A DNA stretch of 64,000 bases from Euborellia annulipes (taxonomy: Eukaryota > Arthropoda > Insecta > Dermaptera > Anisolabididae): NCBI GenBank assembly GCA_023213315.1, contig JAKCPI010005174.1:37087-101086 (forward strand), read 5' to 3'. The position numbers and the translations under genes are program-made. This document shows, in pieces, positions 32,010-45,062 of the stretch; within the stretch, counting starts at the first letter, position 1, and every line of letters begins with the position of its first letter. The notes under the pieces are model-generated. The model saw only the letters and a list, made by a program, of their open reading frames with translations. It had not been told where the DNA came from and did no database searches.

Positions 32010-34963
32010 AAATACCTACAAATCAAAACACTTATACTTGAACATAATATATTGTTATCTATGTGGCGTATGGACAATCAAGAGACTAATTAAATTAATT
32101 CCCCTGAAAAATTATTTATATCAAAGACGGATTATTTTGTTATTGACCTTATCTTACTATTATTATAAAGAAAAACCAAAGTTAATATTTGCTATAAATT
32201 TTTTTAATTTTTTTTGTTTTATTTAATTATTATCTTTTAAGAATCTTATTTATTTATTTTTCATCTATTTACGGCTGTGGCATAATATTATTAATTTTTT
32301 TTTTTTTTTTTTTTAATATCTAAAATGAAAATAATTTTAATTTTAATGTTATTTTACATTTTTCGCATTTATCCATGGGCGCCGACTTTCAGAAATTATT
32401 ATAAGGGCCTAAAATATGATTGAAGCATGGGGTACGGGTTAAGTGTTTTAAGATTTGGCCCTGTAAAAAAAAAAAAAATATATAAATCAGTGATTTTTCT
32501 CAAAAATTGGAAAAATTGCTTTAGTTTCTACAAAAGCAAACTTTGATCAAATATATTATTTTTCCCTTTATTTTAACGCAGGAGAAACGAAAATTTCATA
32601 AGCAGAAGCCAGATCCAAAAATCGTTTTGACCCGTGTAATTTATAATCAATTAACGCTTATTCACCTTTGATTTTGTATGCGCTGACAATTTTGTAAATT
32701 AAATTAGTTAATACTCTTGAAAAATAACATAAGTTAATGAAAAATTTCATCTTGATAAAAAAAAAAATAAATAAATAAATTGAGTCAATTCGTTATTTGC
32801 ACAAATGATTATCAAGTAGAGATATTGAATAATTTTCTTTTTTAATATATGCCAATATTTTTAATTTAGTTTCAAATGGAAATATTTTCAATTAAAAATA
32901 TATATTTATATGAAAAAAAAAGAATAATTATATTATTAAACATGCATTAATGAAATGAATATCCAATCATTTCAGAGTAGAAATTAATAAGTTATTTGGA
33001 AATATTTCTATTTCTATTTAATTGATGTTGATGATGATTTCAATTAATATAAAATTTTAGATATAAAAAAATATATCGAATTGAAAAAAAAGTTAATTTT
33101 TTAAACAAAGCAATTCATACTTTCATTTAGTCATTTAAATTCGAGTTTATAAAGCGACTTTTGGAGGGAATCCCTCTTAGACCCCCGCCCCCGCCAGTCT
33201 TTAAAAAATTGTATTTAAAATTTTTACAAAATGATCCCACATATTTCAACCATTATACAACAATGTTCAAACATTTTTTTTTTTATTGTGACATTTCAAC
33301 AAATTTAGTTTTTTTTTTTTTTAATCAATTAAACTAAATAGAGACTGGTCCTAAATGGCCTCTGATGCCGAAAAAGACCCTAAATAAAAATTTTTTACAA
33401 AAGGCACTCAAAACAATATAGAGTGAATTAGATAGAAATTTATTTATTTTGAAGCCCAAAACTCGAGACGTCTTATTAGAGTACCAGTGGTAAAGCCCGC
33501 CTAAGGCGAATGATAATGATATTTTCATATCAATTATCTCAACTTGTTTTCTTTCTTTCATTCCAACATCAGTTATTTCGAATATTTAAAACAAAAATAG
33601 CCTACGCATTTCATTTTAATTATAAAAAAAAAATCCGTCTTTGATATATATTTTACATACACAAAAAGAAAAATAAGAATTAATTAAGCATCTGAACATT
33701 TTTCTTGTTGAATTTTTTTTGTTTATGAAAAATAAAAAATGATTTTGAAATCTATCATCTCTTCCTCGGTGTTTTTAACTTTGCCGACCAATCGAGAGCT
33801 AGGTAGAGTTTGTTTTTTTCTTTATTATGTATGAAAGAATTGAAGTTTTAATTGAGATTATAACACAAGCAGTGCAAGAAAAGGCAAACATTTTATTTTT
33901 AATTAGTTATTTTATATTTTTTTTGTCTATTAATCGTAATATTTAAAAAAAAAATTTGGTAAGAGAAATTAGTTTTTCTTCTTTTGCGAGAATTTTTCTT
34001 TTAACTTTTGTGTTCATTTCTTAAAATAAATATAAAATTTGGTTCATGGGAGAGGATCTTTCAGTGCTCTAATGTTATGCAAGTAATTATTTTATTTGTT
34101 CTTTTTTCCTTTTTATTTATTTATTTTTTATTCGCCTCAATTATCGATTCAGGAACTAACTGAAAGCTCTAAATTTTCAGAGTAAATTTTTTTAACCAAC
34201 CGCTCATTAAATAATAAAATTGAATTAATGAAAAAAAAAAAAAACAATTTAAAAAATTTTCACTTCCCTCACGCTCTCACCTCAGGGATATTAAATAAAT
34301 AAATAAATACACAAAAAAACTTTTGGGTTTGATAAATTAAATTCTAAAAATAATAATTTAATTATTCACTTACCTTTGATCTTTATATTAAATTCGTGGA
34401 TAGAATAAATTAAAATTCGTTTATCTTTCTTTAAAAAAATAAACAAACTTTTAATTAAAAAGAAAAAAAATGATTAAAAAATTCCTTAAACTAAAAAGTA
34501 TTATAGAATACATATTAGTGCAAAAGGATTTCCATATATTATTCTACGGAGGCCTTTTGGATAGAGAGAACGGGGGACAAGAATCGTCAGCTCTCTTCCC
34601 TTTATTATTTTAATAATTAATTAACAATTAATTTAAAGTTCCGAAAAAACTATAAAAGTTCACCAGTAAAGTATACTAGTACCGGAATTTTCTCAAAAAC
34701 GAGACCAACCGAAATTTTGACGATGTCATCTAGACGAAAAAGATCGCCAATTAATAAAATAATTAAAATATTTTTCACAAAAACTGTTGTTTCTTCACTT
34801 TTAAACTCTTTCATTCGATAGCAACAGAAATGGAGCGATACATCCTACATAATTGAATTTAATTATTGTGACAATTTAATTACTGTGACCCGCAGCTTTG
34901 TAATGGTTACAAAATAAAATTAATATTTTGAAACTGACCAAAAATCCTATTTGATCTATTAAG
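32010..34963. other. AT-rich intergenic sequence, no gene seen
   Basis: Long poly-A/T tracts (32298-32315, 34231-34244), a SINE1 tail near 33345-33400 (GGCCTCTGATGCCGAAAAAG) and a MITE-like CCCTCTTAGACCCCCGCCCC patch near 33172. Nothing else supportable. Confidence 0.55.
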
Positions 34964-35445
34964 TTTTTTTTTTTTTTAAACACTCACTTTTTTCTCATTC
35001 ACACTCCCATTCACACACACATACACACAGTCTTCTCGGCAACTTAGGCTATATGGACCCTGTTACGCATTAGTGTGTCAAGCGCCAAAAAATTAAAAAT
35101 TGAGTTAAGCACGGAATATTGTTTCAAATGCTTTAATTAATAGTATTTTTTATGAAATATTTCCTAAAAAAATTTATATTTAATGTTACTTGCACAATTG
35201 ACAAAAAAAATTATACAAGTATATAATCCAATGAAAACAAAAAACTTTATTGTTAATTTTCTCAAAACTCGGTAGCTGGCGCTTGACACACTAATGCGTA
35301 ACAGGGTCCATATAAGACATTAACGATACCGGTACTCATTAATTTAATACCATACAATTAGGAGGTCCAGGCATTTTTATTTAAGCCATTTGGTATCCAA
35401 ATGGCTTAAATAAAATCATCGAACTGCCTGGCACCCCTACATCAA
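34964..35445 (-). mobile_element. SINE1 copy, minus strand, interrupted
   Basis: Poly-T at 34964-34977 is the reversed poly(A). The SINE1 tail CTTCTCGGCAACTTAGGC follows, interrupted at ATAT by the element 35055-35309, then the palindromic body ATTTAAGCCATTTGG-TAT-CCAAATGGCTTAAAT and the head remnant CGAACTGCCTGGCACCCC. Confidence 0.8.
35055..35309. mobile_element. Short inverted-repeat element, 4-bp duplication (ATAT)
   Basis: Ends GGACCCTGTTACGCATTAGT and its complement (35309). GTGTGTCAAGCGCC follows and is mirrored at the right, giving about 35-bp arms. The flanks are ATAT on both sides, and removing the element restores SINE1 (GGCTATATAAGAC). At 255 bp it is a deletion relative of 35726-36605. 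A 4-bp AT-rich duplication is compatible with Sola-type elements, but no transposase is present. Confidence 0.8.
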
Positions 35446-35654
35446 GCTCGAGGACCTATTAAAAGTTAATAGGTGCTTTAAGAAATTAAAAGAATAATTT
35501 ACAAAAAGAAGTATCTTTGGCGTCACGCTGTCTTTTAAACTATTTCTCAAAACTGAATTGTTCAGTATTAACTAGGTAGAGCACTGAACCAGTGCTAGGA
35601 TTAAGAAGAAGAACTAGGTAGAGCTTGTTTGGAAAAATGGAATTTTTTCAACCA

Positions 35655-36745
35655 AAATAGGCTGTTCGCCCTCGGGCTTGGCGTAGGGGTTAGCCTGCTC
35701 GCCTTGTATACCAAGTGGCTTAAATGAACCCTGTTATGCAATGGTGTGTCAAAGACCAAAAAATTCAAAATTGAGTTAAGTACGGAATATTGTTTCAAAT
35801 GCTTTAATTAATGGTATTTTTTATGAAATATGTCCTAAAAAATTTATATTTAATGTAAAAGCATAAAATTATTTTTACAATATTTCAATGCAGGATTTTA
35901 CATTTTGCAATAATGATTTATGTTCCTAACACGTTGTTTTTTATGGTGTTAACAACCAATAAAAACTTATTTAAACTTAAATAAACCAAAATCCTTCTTT
36001 TTTTAAATGAGAAATGAATCGTAGATGTCAAAATTTAATTTTTTGATATTATTCCTGATAATGAAGATGAGGATCAGTGCGATTTCGATATTAAGTCAAT
36101 TTCATTATAACTTTGATTTACTGTTGCCATGTTCACTTCCATTCAGGAATTAATTGATGAGAAAATTTTGTTATCACTTTGTATTTAATTTTAAAACATT
36201 AATACTATTTAAAATTTATTAATGTAATTTTGATAAAAAGTTTCTAAGCTATTAGTATTAAATATAACCATAAAAGAACTTTAATAATATCTTCGTTTTA
36301 ATTTTTGAATTATAACCTAAAATTATTTTATTTATTATCAAGAGACAAGCATTTTTGCAAATTGCAAATTGGACTTAGAGAATTTTGCAAAAATAATTTT
36401 TTATATTTTATTGTTTTTCTCTAAATTAGTCGTATTTTTAGAGATAATTTATGAATATCTGCCATAATTACAGTATTTACTTGCACAATTGACAAAAAAA
36501 TGATATATAATCTAATCAAAACAATTTAAAACAGGAAAAACTTTAATGTTGATTTTCTCAAAACTCGATGTTTGGTCTTTGACACACCATTGCATAACAG
36601 GGTTCAAATAAGAATGGCTGGACCCCAAATATATAAATTAATTAACAGTTATCGTCAAAGTCTTATATGGCCTGAGTTTCGAAGTACCCTCGAGTCTTTA
36701 ATAGGTGTGAATGAGTAAAAAGTGTTAAAAAAGATAGACTGTTCA
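35655..36745 (+). mobile_element. SINE1 copy, plus strand, interrupted
   Basis: The head TCGGGCTTGGCGTAGGGGTT and TTGTATACCAAGTGGCTTAA is split at AAAT by the 35726-36605 element. It resumes AATAAGAATGGCTGGACC and the tail GTTATCGTCAAAGTCTTATA then GGCCTGAGTTTCG. Confidence 0.8.
35726..36605. mobile_element. Inverted-repeat element, 4-bp duplication (AAAT)
   Basis: Ends GAACCCTGTTATGCAATGGT and its complement, then GTGTGTCAAAGACC mirrored. Flanks AAAT at 35722-35725 and 36606-36609. Subterminal sequence after the left arm (AAATTGAGTTAAG, CGGAATATTGTTTCAAATGC) is shared with the 255-bp element. 880 bp with no credible open frame. Confidence 0.8.
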
Positions 36746-36814
36746 TTAGCCAGTTAATATATCGTTAAAGATAGCAAATTTGCGAGATATGTTTGTGCTT
36801 AAGATTGGGCAAAA

Positions 36815-36900
36815 TTTGCACCCCCTGGAGTCGAACCAGGACCTCCACTCTGAATTGTTCAGGCTTTTTTTTTGCCTTTCTGAAGCCTGTTTAATTACTT
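36815..36900 (-). repeat. tRNA-derived SINE-like fragment, minus strand
   Basis: On the minus strand GGAGGTCCTGGTTCGACTCC contains a B box (GGTTCGACTCC), with upstream CAGGCTTCAGAAAGGC forming a stem with GCCTGAAC. No complete tRNA fold. Confidence 0.5.
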
Positions 36901-38279
36901 GATTGCCAATATAATTTATTTAAACGGAAGGCAAATCACTAAGTTAGAATATGAAACGAGACCCCTCGCTCGGAGTCAATGATGAAAACAATAATTGTTT
37001 GATTTGACTTGTCCTGACAAGCGACCCTCCTGACTTAACTTGTCTCTTGGCCTTCTCAACTCCATTTACCTAAGTTGATCAATTAGCGTTCCTTATGTTT
37101 ACATCACCTCAAGCACTTGGCTTCTACTTACCCTAAAGTTCTAACCATATGCCCCTTATTTTATATTTTATTATTTGCAGATATTTATTAAATAATGAAA
37201 GGGAAAATAATGAAAGCGATTTTATTTTATTTTTTTTTTTTGTTCAAAAGATATAAAATATTCAATCCTTCTCTGTCGGCATGTCTCTCTTAAGGTCTTT
37301 ACGTTATCCCCCATTACCTATTTTTCATTTCCTTTTGGCAACATCCCGAAAATTTAACTAAAGAGGGAGGAAGATAACTTAATATCTATATTTTTTATCC
37401 TTTAAGACAGTGCCATCAAAAAATTTACGTATAATTTGTTAACTATGACATATCACATAGATAGGATTAATTTTTCGCATATAAGCCCGCGGCCCAAGGG
37501 TTGGGAACCGCTGATATGGTCTATTATTTAAGTAAAAAAGAATTTAAAACTCAATTTCTGCATATAACTCGGTAGCTTTTGAAACCCCCATTATTTCTTA
37601 TATGAATTATATTGAATGCTTCGCACGTGCAAAGATATTTGATAGTATATTTACAATATTCTCCTCAACAGGCTCTGAAGCTAGCCTAAACAATAGATCG
37701 AAACGTCAGGCTGATACATAGTTTAAAAAAAATAAATTTGGCTGTAAAATACTGAAATTTTATTTTAATTCTGCATTAAGCGAATTCAAGTCACAAAGGC
37801 TTTCTCATTATTGAAATAAAAATTATACTATAAATAATAAATTATACATAAATTGAAAATACGACCATCTATTAATTTTTATATGATCTCTCTGGAGAAG
37901 GATATTTACATTTAATACGAAAGGAATGAATTCCCGAGGGAGTTATTTGGGAGAGAAATCTTCCCTTACTGCTGTTGGGTTACTACTAATTTTGCATCGG
38001 TCCTAAAAGCATTTTAGTGTCCTCTCTCTATCCAAACTCACTTCAAAGAATCAAATGGGATTTAGGGGGTGGGGGGGGGGGGTGAAGGATAAATGAATAA
38101 TTATTCTGAATGGAAAATATTTACATTAAATAATTAAAATAAGTGACGTATGTAGGCAATGTTCCAGTCTATAAACAAACACAAGAGACAATGAAAATAT
38201 CAATGCAGATAGAGAGTCAAGTATCGATTAAATCTAACAAACATCTGCCTAACAAAAATCTCTTATTATCAAATATTCA
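36901..38279. other. Intergenic stretch, moderately complex, no gene
   Basis: 36960-37160 is the least AT-rich part and shows no splice-bounded frame. 37483-37513 (GCCCAAGGGTTGGGAACCGCTG region) looks like one hAT terminus without a partner. 37674-37709 holds a CTGAAG...CGAAACGTC motif. Confidence 0.5.
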
Positions 38280-38759
38280 TCTATATATATAAAAATGAAA
38301 TGGGAAAAACGTATGTATGTATATGTTCTATAGAAATCCACAATTTTCAATGAATCTATTTGAAATTAAGTACACATATAGTACCAGGGAGTAACGTAGT
38401 AATAATTTTAATCTCTTAAATATTTTGGAAAATTAATTATAATCAAATTTCTTCAATATGGGAACACAAAATAGACAAGTAGACTTGGAAATTAGAGAGA
38501 CAGTTAGTTGCTCTGTGAGTCAGCTTTCCATGCATACTACATGGGGCTTTGGGAGGAGCTACGCAGCAGTTGAAAAAGAAGAGAGCACGCTTACGACTGA
38601 TCCTTTAAACATTCATAAATAGACCCTTTTGTGCTGTGCCCAATCGGGAGCCTCGCTTGAACTCAAGATTGTTCTTTAACATATTAACACGTGCATTGCA
38701 ACAAGAAATATCCCAAATTGGAAACAAACTTGCCCGCCGGAGGCGGATTTTGCGATTAG
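38280..38759 (+). mobile_element. Helitron-like non-autonomous element 2
   Basis: It begins TCTATATATATAAAAATGAA with A as the preceding base, the classic Helitron 5' end and target. Near the right end is a GC hairpin CCGCC-GGA-GGCGG, then ATTTTGCGATTAG followed by T. The last bases are TTAG rather than CTAG. About 480 bp. The reading frame from 38636 is not convincing. Confidence 0.6.
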
Positions 38760-38909
38760 TAATTGATAAAAACCTTTCTTTTTTTTTTTTTTTTTTTGAT
38801 AATACATATGTTCGAGATCAAATTTGCATTCAATTGAAGAAACACAAAATCAAAATCGAAAAAAATTATATACTATACAAACAATAATTAAAAACAAAAT
38901 AATATCTAA

Positions 38910-40509
38910 CCCAGGTAGAAATTCAACCTTAAAACTAGCTAATATTAAGCTAATTTTCTAAGTTTAAGCTTAAAATTAGCTAACAAAATTAGCTTAGTTT
39001 AAGCTTATTTTGTAACGTTTTTCTAAGCTAGCAGCAAGCTTACCGAATTAGCTTAAAATTAGCTAAAAAAACTAGCTAAAAATAAGGTTGTTTTGTTAGC
39101 TTAAAATAAGCTTGAAATTAGCTTAAAATAAGCTTAAAATTAGCTAACAAAACTAGCTAAGGGCAAGGTTGTTTTGTTAGCTTAAAATAAGCTTGAAATT
39201 AGCTTAAAATAAGCTTAAAATTAGCTAACAAAACTAGCTAAGGGCAAGGTATGGTATTTTGAGTTAAAAAAAGTATTTGCAAAAAATAAAATTTTTATTT
39301 AAAATATTTTTCCAACACAAACAAAAGATATAAAATACATATATATGGACCATTTATTTTGAAAGTGGTGTAAGTCCACCTTTTACAAAAAATGAGAAAT
39401 CACATAATTTATCAATATATATTTATTTTTAAAACATGCAGTTAATAAATCTCCATGTTATATTCTTTATGAAACCAAGCACTTAGCACTGGACCTAAAA
39501 ATCTAAAAAAAATATTTAATCATTTAAGCTTATTTCTTATTTATTTTATATGTAATAAATATACTTACATAAATGATGAATAGCGTCTTTCAGGGGGGGG
39601 GCAAAAGAGATATTTAAAAAATTAGTTTGCACCCCTCGAATTTTTAAAACACAAATTTAAATTCTAAAAAAAAAATTCACGATCCTATCAGGCCTAAAGT
39701 TTAGAGTAGACTAACCTGACCAAAGCGCCTGTGTCCACTCTAACTGTAAATTCTTTTGTTTACAAATGCTTCCTTTTTGGGTTTTTCCAGGTAGGCAGGA
39801 GGTCTTTTTTTTAAATTATAAATAAAAGAGTTAAAATTCAAGAATAATATTAGATTACTATTTACACTCATTCTAAGTAATTAAAAAATTCATTATTTAA
39901 ATTTTATTTCATATACTGATACTCTGCCAAATTTATATTTATTAAGAATAATTATTCAAAATGATTTTTCTCAAATTAAAATTTTTTTATATACATTTGA
40001 TAGAAGAGCAGGTGCTTGGAGGGGGAGGGGGTTTGCCTGCGGCCCTGGTCAGTACCTTAAGATAAAAGTAATTACTTATTCGAATACAATACAACCTTAT
40101 AGTATCAATGGAATGTAAGGTTGCTTTAAGCTAGATATCCAAGATAAAAACGAACCTTGAAATTAGCTTAGAAAACTAGCTAAAAACAAGCTAAAAATAA
40201 GCTAAAAACAAGCTAATAATAAGCTAAAAACAAGCTAATAATAAGCTAAAAACAAGCTAATAATAAGCTAAAAACAAGCTAATAATAAGCTAGAAATAAG
40301 ATAGCAGCAACCTAAGGAAACTAGCTAATAACAAGCTAATAACAAGCTAATAATAAGCTAATAACAAGCTAATAATAAGCTAATAATAAGCTAATAATAA
40401 GCTAATAATAAGCTAGAAATAAGCTTAAAAAACTATCTTAGACTCTAAGCTTAAATAAAGCTAATTCTAAGCTAATAACTTGTCCGACTAAGATAAATTT
40501 CTACCTGGG
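38910..40509. mobile_element. 1.6-kb inverted-repeat element built of AGCTTA/AGCTAA arrays
   Basis: Termini CCCAGGTAGAAATT (38910) and AATTTCTACCTGGG (ends 40509). Just inside both ends are dense arrays of AGCTTA/AGCTAA motifs: 38930-39248 with a 79-bp higher-order repeat (TAGCTAACAAAACTAGCTAA with GGGCAAGG) and 40150-40480 (AAGCTAATAATAAGCTAA). The 39260-40120 middle is AT-rich, with GC-rich patches at 39592 and 40020 that may be other MITE ends. No target duplication found. Confidence 0.65.
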
Positions 40510-42290
40510 AATAGATAAATAAAATAAAGAATTTTTTGTGTTTTTTGATTACAATTCAAAAGCCCTCCAAGTTATTTCCTCAGTATTCACAAGTACAATC
40601 CCGAGAGCTCTACAGAAATCGTTGTAAAAATATCGCAATTTGATTATATTAATATGGTGGTAAATAAATATTTTTTTCATTGTTACTTAAAAAAATAAAT
40701 AAATAACATGCCATATGAAATGGAAAAATCTAGGGTAAATGTATGATTTATTTCTGAGCTCGAATCCCTCTGGCCCTTGAAAAAATGTAGCTATATAGGA
40801 TCCTCTATTTGAATAGATATTGACGAATCCTTCCTTTTATTTACGTTTATATTTGTTTTCCGTTCGATTTGAACAGAGTTCGTCCATTATTCACCTCCTC
40901 TCCCCTCCTTCCTTCCCCCATGAACACTCTTTTGAACTGAATAGAGAAACACCCCCCCTCCCCCCCTCACCACAATGGATTTAATTAAAATGACTTTACC
41001 TATAAGTTGTAGGGAATGAGGCTTAAGCGTTAACGCCCTAATGGCGGCGAGCTTTTTCTCTCTTCATATTTATTTATTGGGGAAAACATTAGAAAACTTA
41101 ACGAGGAATCGATATTGAAGAATGAATAGAGGAAAAGAGAGAGAGTGAGATATTTTCATAATAATTTTAACAAAAACAGATTTTTTTTATTTTATTTTAT
41201 TTTATTTTTTTGTTTGTTAATTTAATAACTAACTATGCATAACAATTCGATTAAGCTCAATATATGACATTGAAAAGAATTAATAACTAGAAAGAAATTT
41301 TGTTAACTTTCAAGTAAAATATCGTCCCCCTTTCCTCCGTGACTGAGAGGTTAGAAATGTTGACAATATTGATAGTCGAAACTAAAAATCGAACACCAGC
41401 CAGTCCGATGGATTTATTTAAATCATTTGGATACTACAATAATACTTATAATTATTATTTGAAATTCCTACCGGGATCTTATTTATCTTATTTTCTTATT
41501 TACCTGAGGTGATTTCGAGATAGGCGTAGCCAGAAATTTTTGATAGGGGGCAGGGGGTTCAAGAAAATTTTTTCAATAATTTTAAAAATTTAAGATTATT
41601 ATAGGGTATTTATAAATCATTTTGGTTTTTTTTTTTAGCTAGAGTAAATTATTATATTTTACTTTCTCTTACCCTATAATTTTATGTATTATAGAGCACA
41701 ACTATTATTTGTATTATAGAGCATAAATATCTAGTCATGGGCCCACCACGGGAAGGGGTTTGAACCCCGAAAACTCCCCTCCCCGTGGCCTATGTCGAGC
41801 ACGAAGACACACATCTCAAAATTCTTTAAAAAAAAGTAAAACTTAAAATGTTTATTTATTGATTTCTCTAATCAAGGCCGTAAATGATTTTTCTTTTAAA
41901 CCAAAAGAGCAAGTTTCCAAATTTGCTATTGAAAACAAATATTCTATTTCAATTGAGTAATAATTTAGCGGTCATTGATTAGGCCAAATGAAAAGCCACT
42001 AATGAAAATATAATAGATTAATTAACTTGCTAGAAATTAAAGGTAACTATGGGTGGCTACGCCCCTAAATTAGCTGGTGTGTGTCAATGCTTGGGTGAAT
42101 AAGAGGTGAGCTCTTATCTAGGCAAAATTGTTCATATTATTTTCCTCTTGAGTCTTCTCGATCAGCTGTTTTTAACATAAGAATGGGGCGCGGCAGGGCC
42201 TCGGTTGGGTGGTTGGGGTGTATCAGCGTGTGGAGCGTCCCCGGTAGCCACCGGTACATGTGGATTAAAATATAAAATGTATACTATCAT
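40510..42290. other. AT-rich intergenic sequence, nothing firm
   Basis: A SINE1 fragment near 41395-41430 (AGTCCGATGGATTTATTTAA), an R-like TTTTACTTTCTCTTACCC at 41658 and a hairpin of GGGAAGGGGTTTGAACCCCG type near 41750. 41025-41060 (GCGTTAACGCCCTAATGGCG) is a compact non-AT patch of unknown meaning. Confidence 0.45.
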
Positions 42291-42293
42291 TTA

Positions 42294-42590
42294 GGGACAC
42301 GAAGGGGATCCTTACTAGTATCCGATTACTAGGTCCGATACTAGTACTTTTTACTTGATACTTTACTCATAAGAGCGGCAAAATTTTTGTGTCCCTAAAA
42401 AAAAATGTAATTTTTTTCATAGTCGTGAAAAAATTTTGGTTCGGCAAAAGAAGGAATGTTCCGCGGGCGGCAAAATTTTTGTGTCTCTCTAAAAAAAGGT
42501 CAAATGATTTTCACGGACGGAAAAAAATTTCCCTAGGCTCTCCCCCCCCCCCGAAAAAAAATTTCTATATACGGTTCTTCATCTATGTAA
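42294..42590. repeat. Fragment of hAT-like MITE plus shared filler
   Basis: It begins TAGGGACACGAAGG with CCGATACTAGTACTTTTTAC, like the neighbouring 42678 element. It continues as the GGCAAAATTTTTGTGTCCCT and GAATGTTCCGCGGGCGGCAA filler also seen in MITEs at 30783 and 57357, and ends in a C-run and TTTCTATATACGG. No matching right terminus. Confidence 0.6.
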
Positions 42591-42677
42591 AGGGTATTCT
42601 ATACAAAATATAGCCCCTAAATGGATGGCTTCAGTAGCTGAAAGGAAAAGATAAAAATAAAGACGATTATTTACAAT

Positions 42678-43284
42678 TAGGGACACGACAAAAGTATCGA
42701 TACTTTAAATTCGATACTAGTACTTTTTTACTCGATACTTTTTTTTCGATACTTTACTCATATGAGTACTTGATTGCCGGTAACGAATGAAAAGTACTCA
42801 TTAAAATATCATTTTTTTTTTTAAGTTTTCTCGGCATCTTAGGTCATATTGACAGACTTTAAACGTTATACAAATATTTTAATTACGATTTGAATTTATG
42901 AAAAATACTTCTAGAATCGCATATCTTTATTCTTGTGAATGTAATAAAGTTCATTTTTGTCGGCCAGTGAAAATGGACAGACTTTTATTTTGGCGAAATG
43001 CATATTTTGGTTGAAAAAGCCCCCTTCTCCTGGTGCTCATTACTTTGGGGTAAATGACACACCAGTATATCGCGTTGATCTTCCGTTGGACCCTTTGAAC
43101 GACGTCAGGAGCCTAAGAAGCCGAAAAAACTTAAAAAAAAGAGGAAAAATACTCATACTTTAAAAAATACTCGATACCTACTGGTATCGTTACTTTTCTT
43201 CCGATACTTTCTGGTATCGATATTTTCCTTTCGATACGATACCAAGTACAAGTATCGATACTTTTTTTCGATACCGTATCCCTA
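42678..43284. mobile_element. hAT-like element with GTATCGATACTT arms
   Basis: Termini TAGGGACACG and CCGTATCCCTA, with many GATACTTT/AAGTATCG motifs at both ends. Perfect 8-bp duplication TTTACAAT (42670-42677, 43285-43292). A SINE1-like tail is nested near 42825-42860. The frame 42957-43163 has no recognisable product. Confidence 0.88.
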
Positions 43285-44497
43285 TTTACAATAAATAATT
43301 ATCTTTTACTTATTGAGTTCATTCTTTTGTTATTGTATTATTTAAGAAATTTAATTAACTAAAAAATTGTTAATATCATATAGAATAATTTTCTCTAAAT
43401 GCTTTTTTTTAGAATTTATTTGAGTGATTTAAATAAGTATAATTATAACACCTTAATTGCAAGATTTATATAAAGAAAATATAATTAAAGAATTCATTCA
43501 TTTATTAAAAGAAAAATGAATTAAGGAAAAATAAAGTTTATTTTTCTCTCTAATTAAATATTTTTACTTTTCAACACTGGCGAATTTTAAGTAATAAATA
43601 GGCGAATTTAACATGCCGATTAAAGAATGAAGATAAAATATCTTCTAAAAGAATTGATCGTCTCTCCAGCGGTCTTTTTTTTCTCTTACCCATCAACCAT
43701 CAATATTTATTTCTAGAAAGATGTAAAAAATGAGGGTTGGATGAGTAATTTTTACTTTTTTTCGAAAAGAGGGCTCTAGGCTAAAAAAGATGGGGAACTT
43801 ATGTTCTTAAAGACGAAGTATCGTTTCTAATCGATTATAACGCTTCCCTACTTTCCCTGGTTTTTTGCTTCGGAGGGAAGACCACACACATGATTCCCCT
43901 TTTTCTCTCTCTCAAATACTAGACAATTATAATAAAAGTGTAGGCCTATCACACATTACTTTAAGACAGCAAAACAAGAGAACATGAATGCTTCCTTCTC
44001 TCTTATTTATTTATTTTACAACACCTCTAAGACAAGGAATTTCAATAATTAATTTTTTTTTTTAATTACATTTATTTAAATACAATTTTTTTCAAGTGAA
44101 CTAATGGTTATAAAATAAAAACAAAAAGAAACGTTTCACTTTGGTAACGTTATTATTATTGTATGGCTTTGGCCCCCATTGAATCAAAATGTTTTTGTTA
44201 GAATTTACCAAATGCTTATAATTAATTTCAGTTTGATTTTGGTTTGTTTACTTTTCTCTGTCTAATCAATAACCACCATTGATTAATAACGTCAATTATT
44301 GATGTCTTTTATAAAATATACGCTTAGATATATAAAGGTGAGGTAAAGAGTGAGAGATTGAGAGAGGCTCATATGAATATTTTTTAATTTGCAATTAAAA
44401 TTCTTCTGGATAGATAATATAATGTAAATATCCTTAAAAAAAATTTATAAAATCGAGGAGATAAAATTATTATTATGTGCGGAATGTTGTATTTTGC

Positions 44498-44529
<32 letters not shown>

Positions 44530-44646
44530 AAAGAAATGTTACTCTTTATAAATTTTCTCGATATATGCTTTTATAGTGTATACAGTATTTCAAGGAGGCG
44601 AGGATAGACAGACAATAAAACGATGTTTATTCCAGTCATAAGACTA
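43285..44646. other. AT-rich intergenic sequence, no gene seen
   Basis: AT-rich DNA with poly-A and poly-T tracts and no paired ends or splice-bounded frames. Contains the 28-base A-run at 44499-44526. Confidence 0.55.
44499..44526 (+). repeat. Poly(A) run of 28
   Basis: An uninterrupted A-run, the longest in the window. Possibly a retroposon tail but no element body is recognised upstream. Confidence 0.7.
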
Positions 44647-45060
44647 GAGCACACGGGCGAAGCAACGCGATAGGTTTTTTTTTTTCGCCGTGAGAAGTTT
44701 ACATAAATTCCACTAGGAAGGCGCACACCTGGGCGAAACGACGCGACGTCGCCCGAAAGCATAGGGCATTCAAGCGACAAGTGTCGCCTCGCCTCGCTGT
44801 TTTCGTGTGCGTTCGGGGACTATCGGTAATGATCGGTACCCTATAACAAAATAAAAGTGTACAGTACTATACAGTATATAGGCCTATATAAATAGGGCTA
44901 TATCATTTAATAAATAATCAAAAACAATTTTTTCCGGCATCGGAGGCCATTTAGACCCTGTCCGAGATATTTTTCGATCTAGTTTTTATTTACTTAAATA
45001 AAATTGAAAAATAAATTAAAAAATTAATATAAATAAAAAAAAAGTCGCCCAAGTGTGCTC
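44647..45060. mobile_element. MITE with GAGCACAC termini and TA duplication
   Basis: GAGCACACGGGCGAAG at the left and CGCCCAAGTGTGCTC at the right, with TA on both flanks (44645-44646, 45061-45062), as in Tc1/mariner-type targets. GC-rich left half with CGACGCGACGTCGCCCG. The right half includes a SINE1 tail at about 44935-44990. Confidence 0.7.
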
Positions 45061-45062
45061 TA

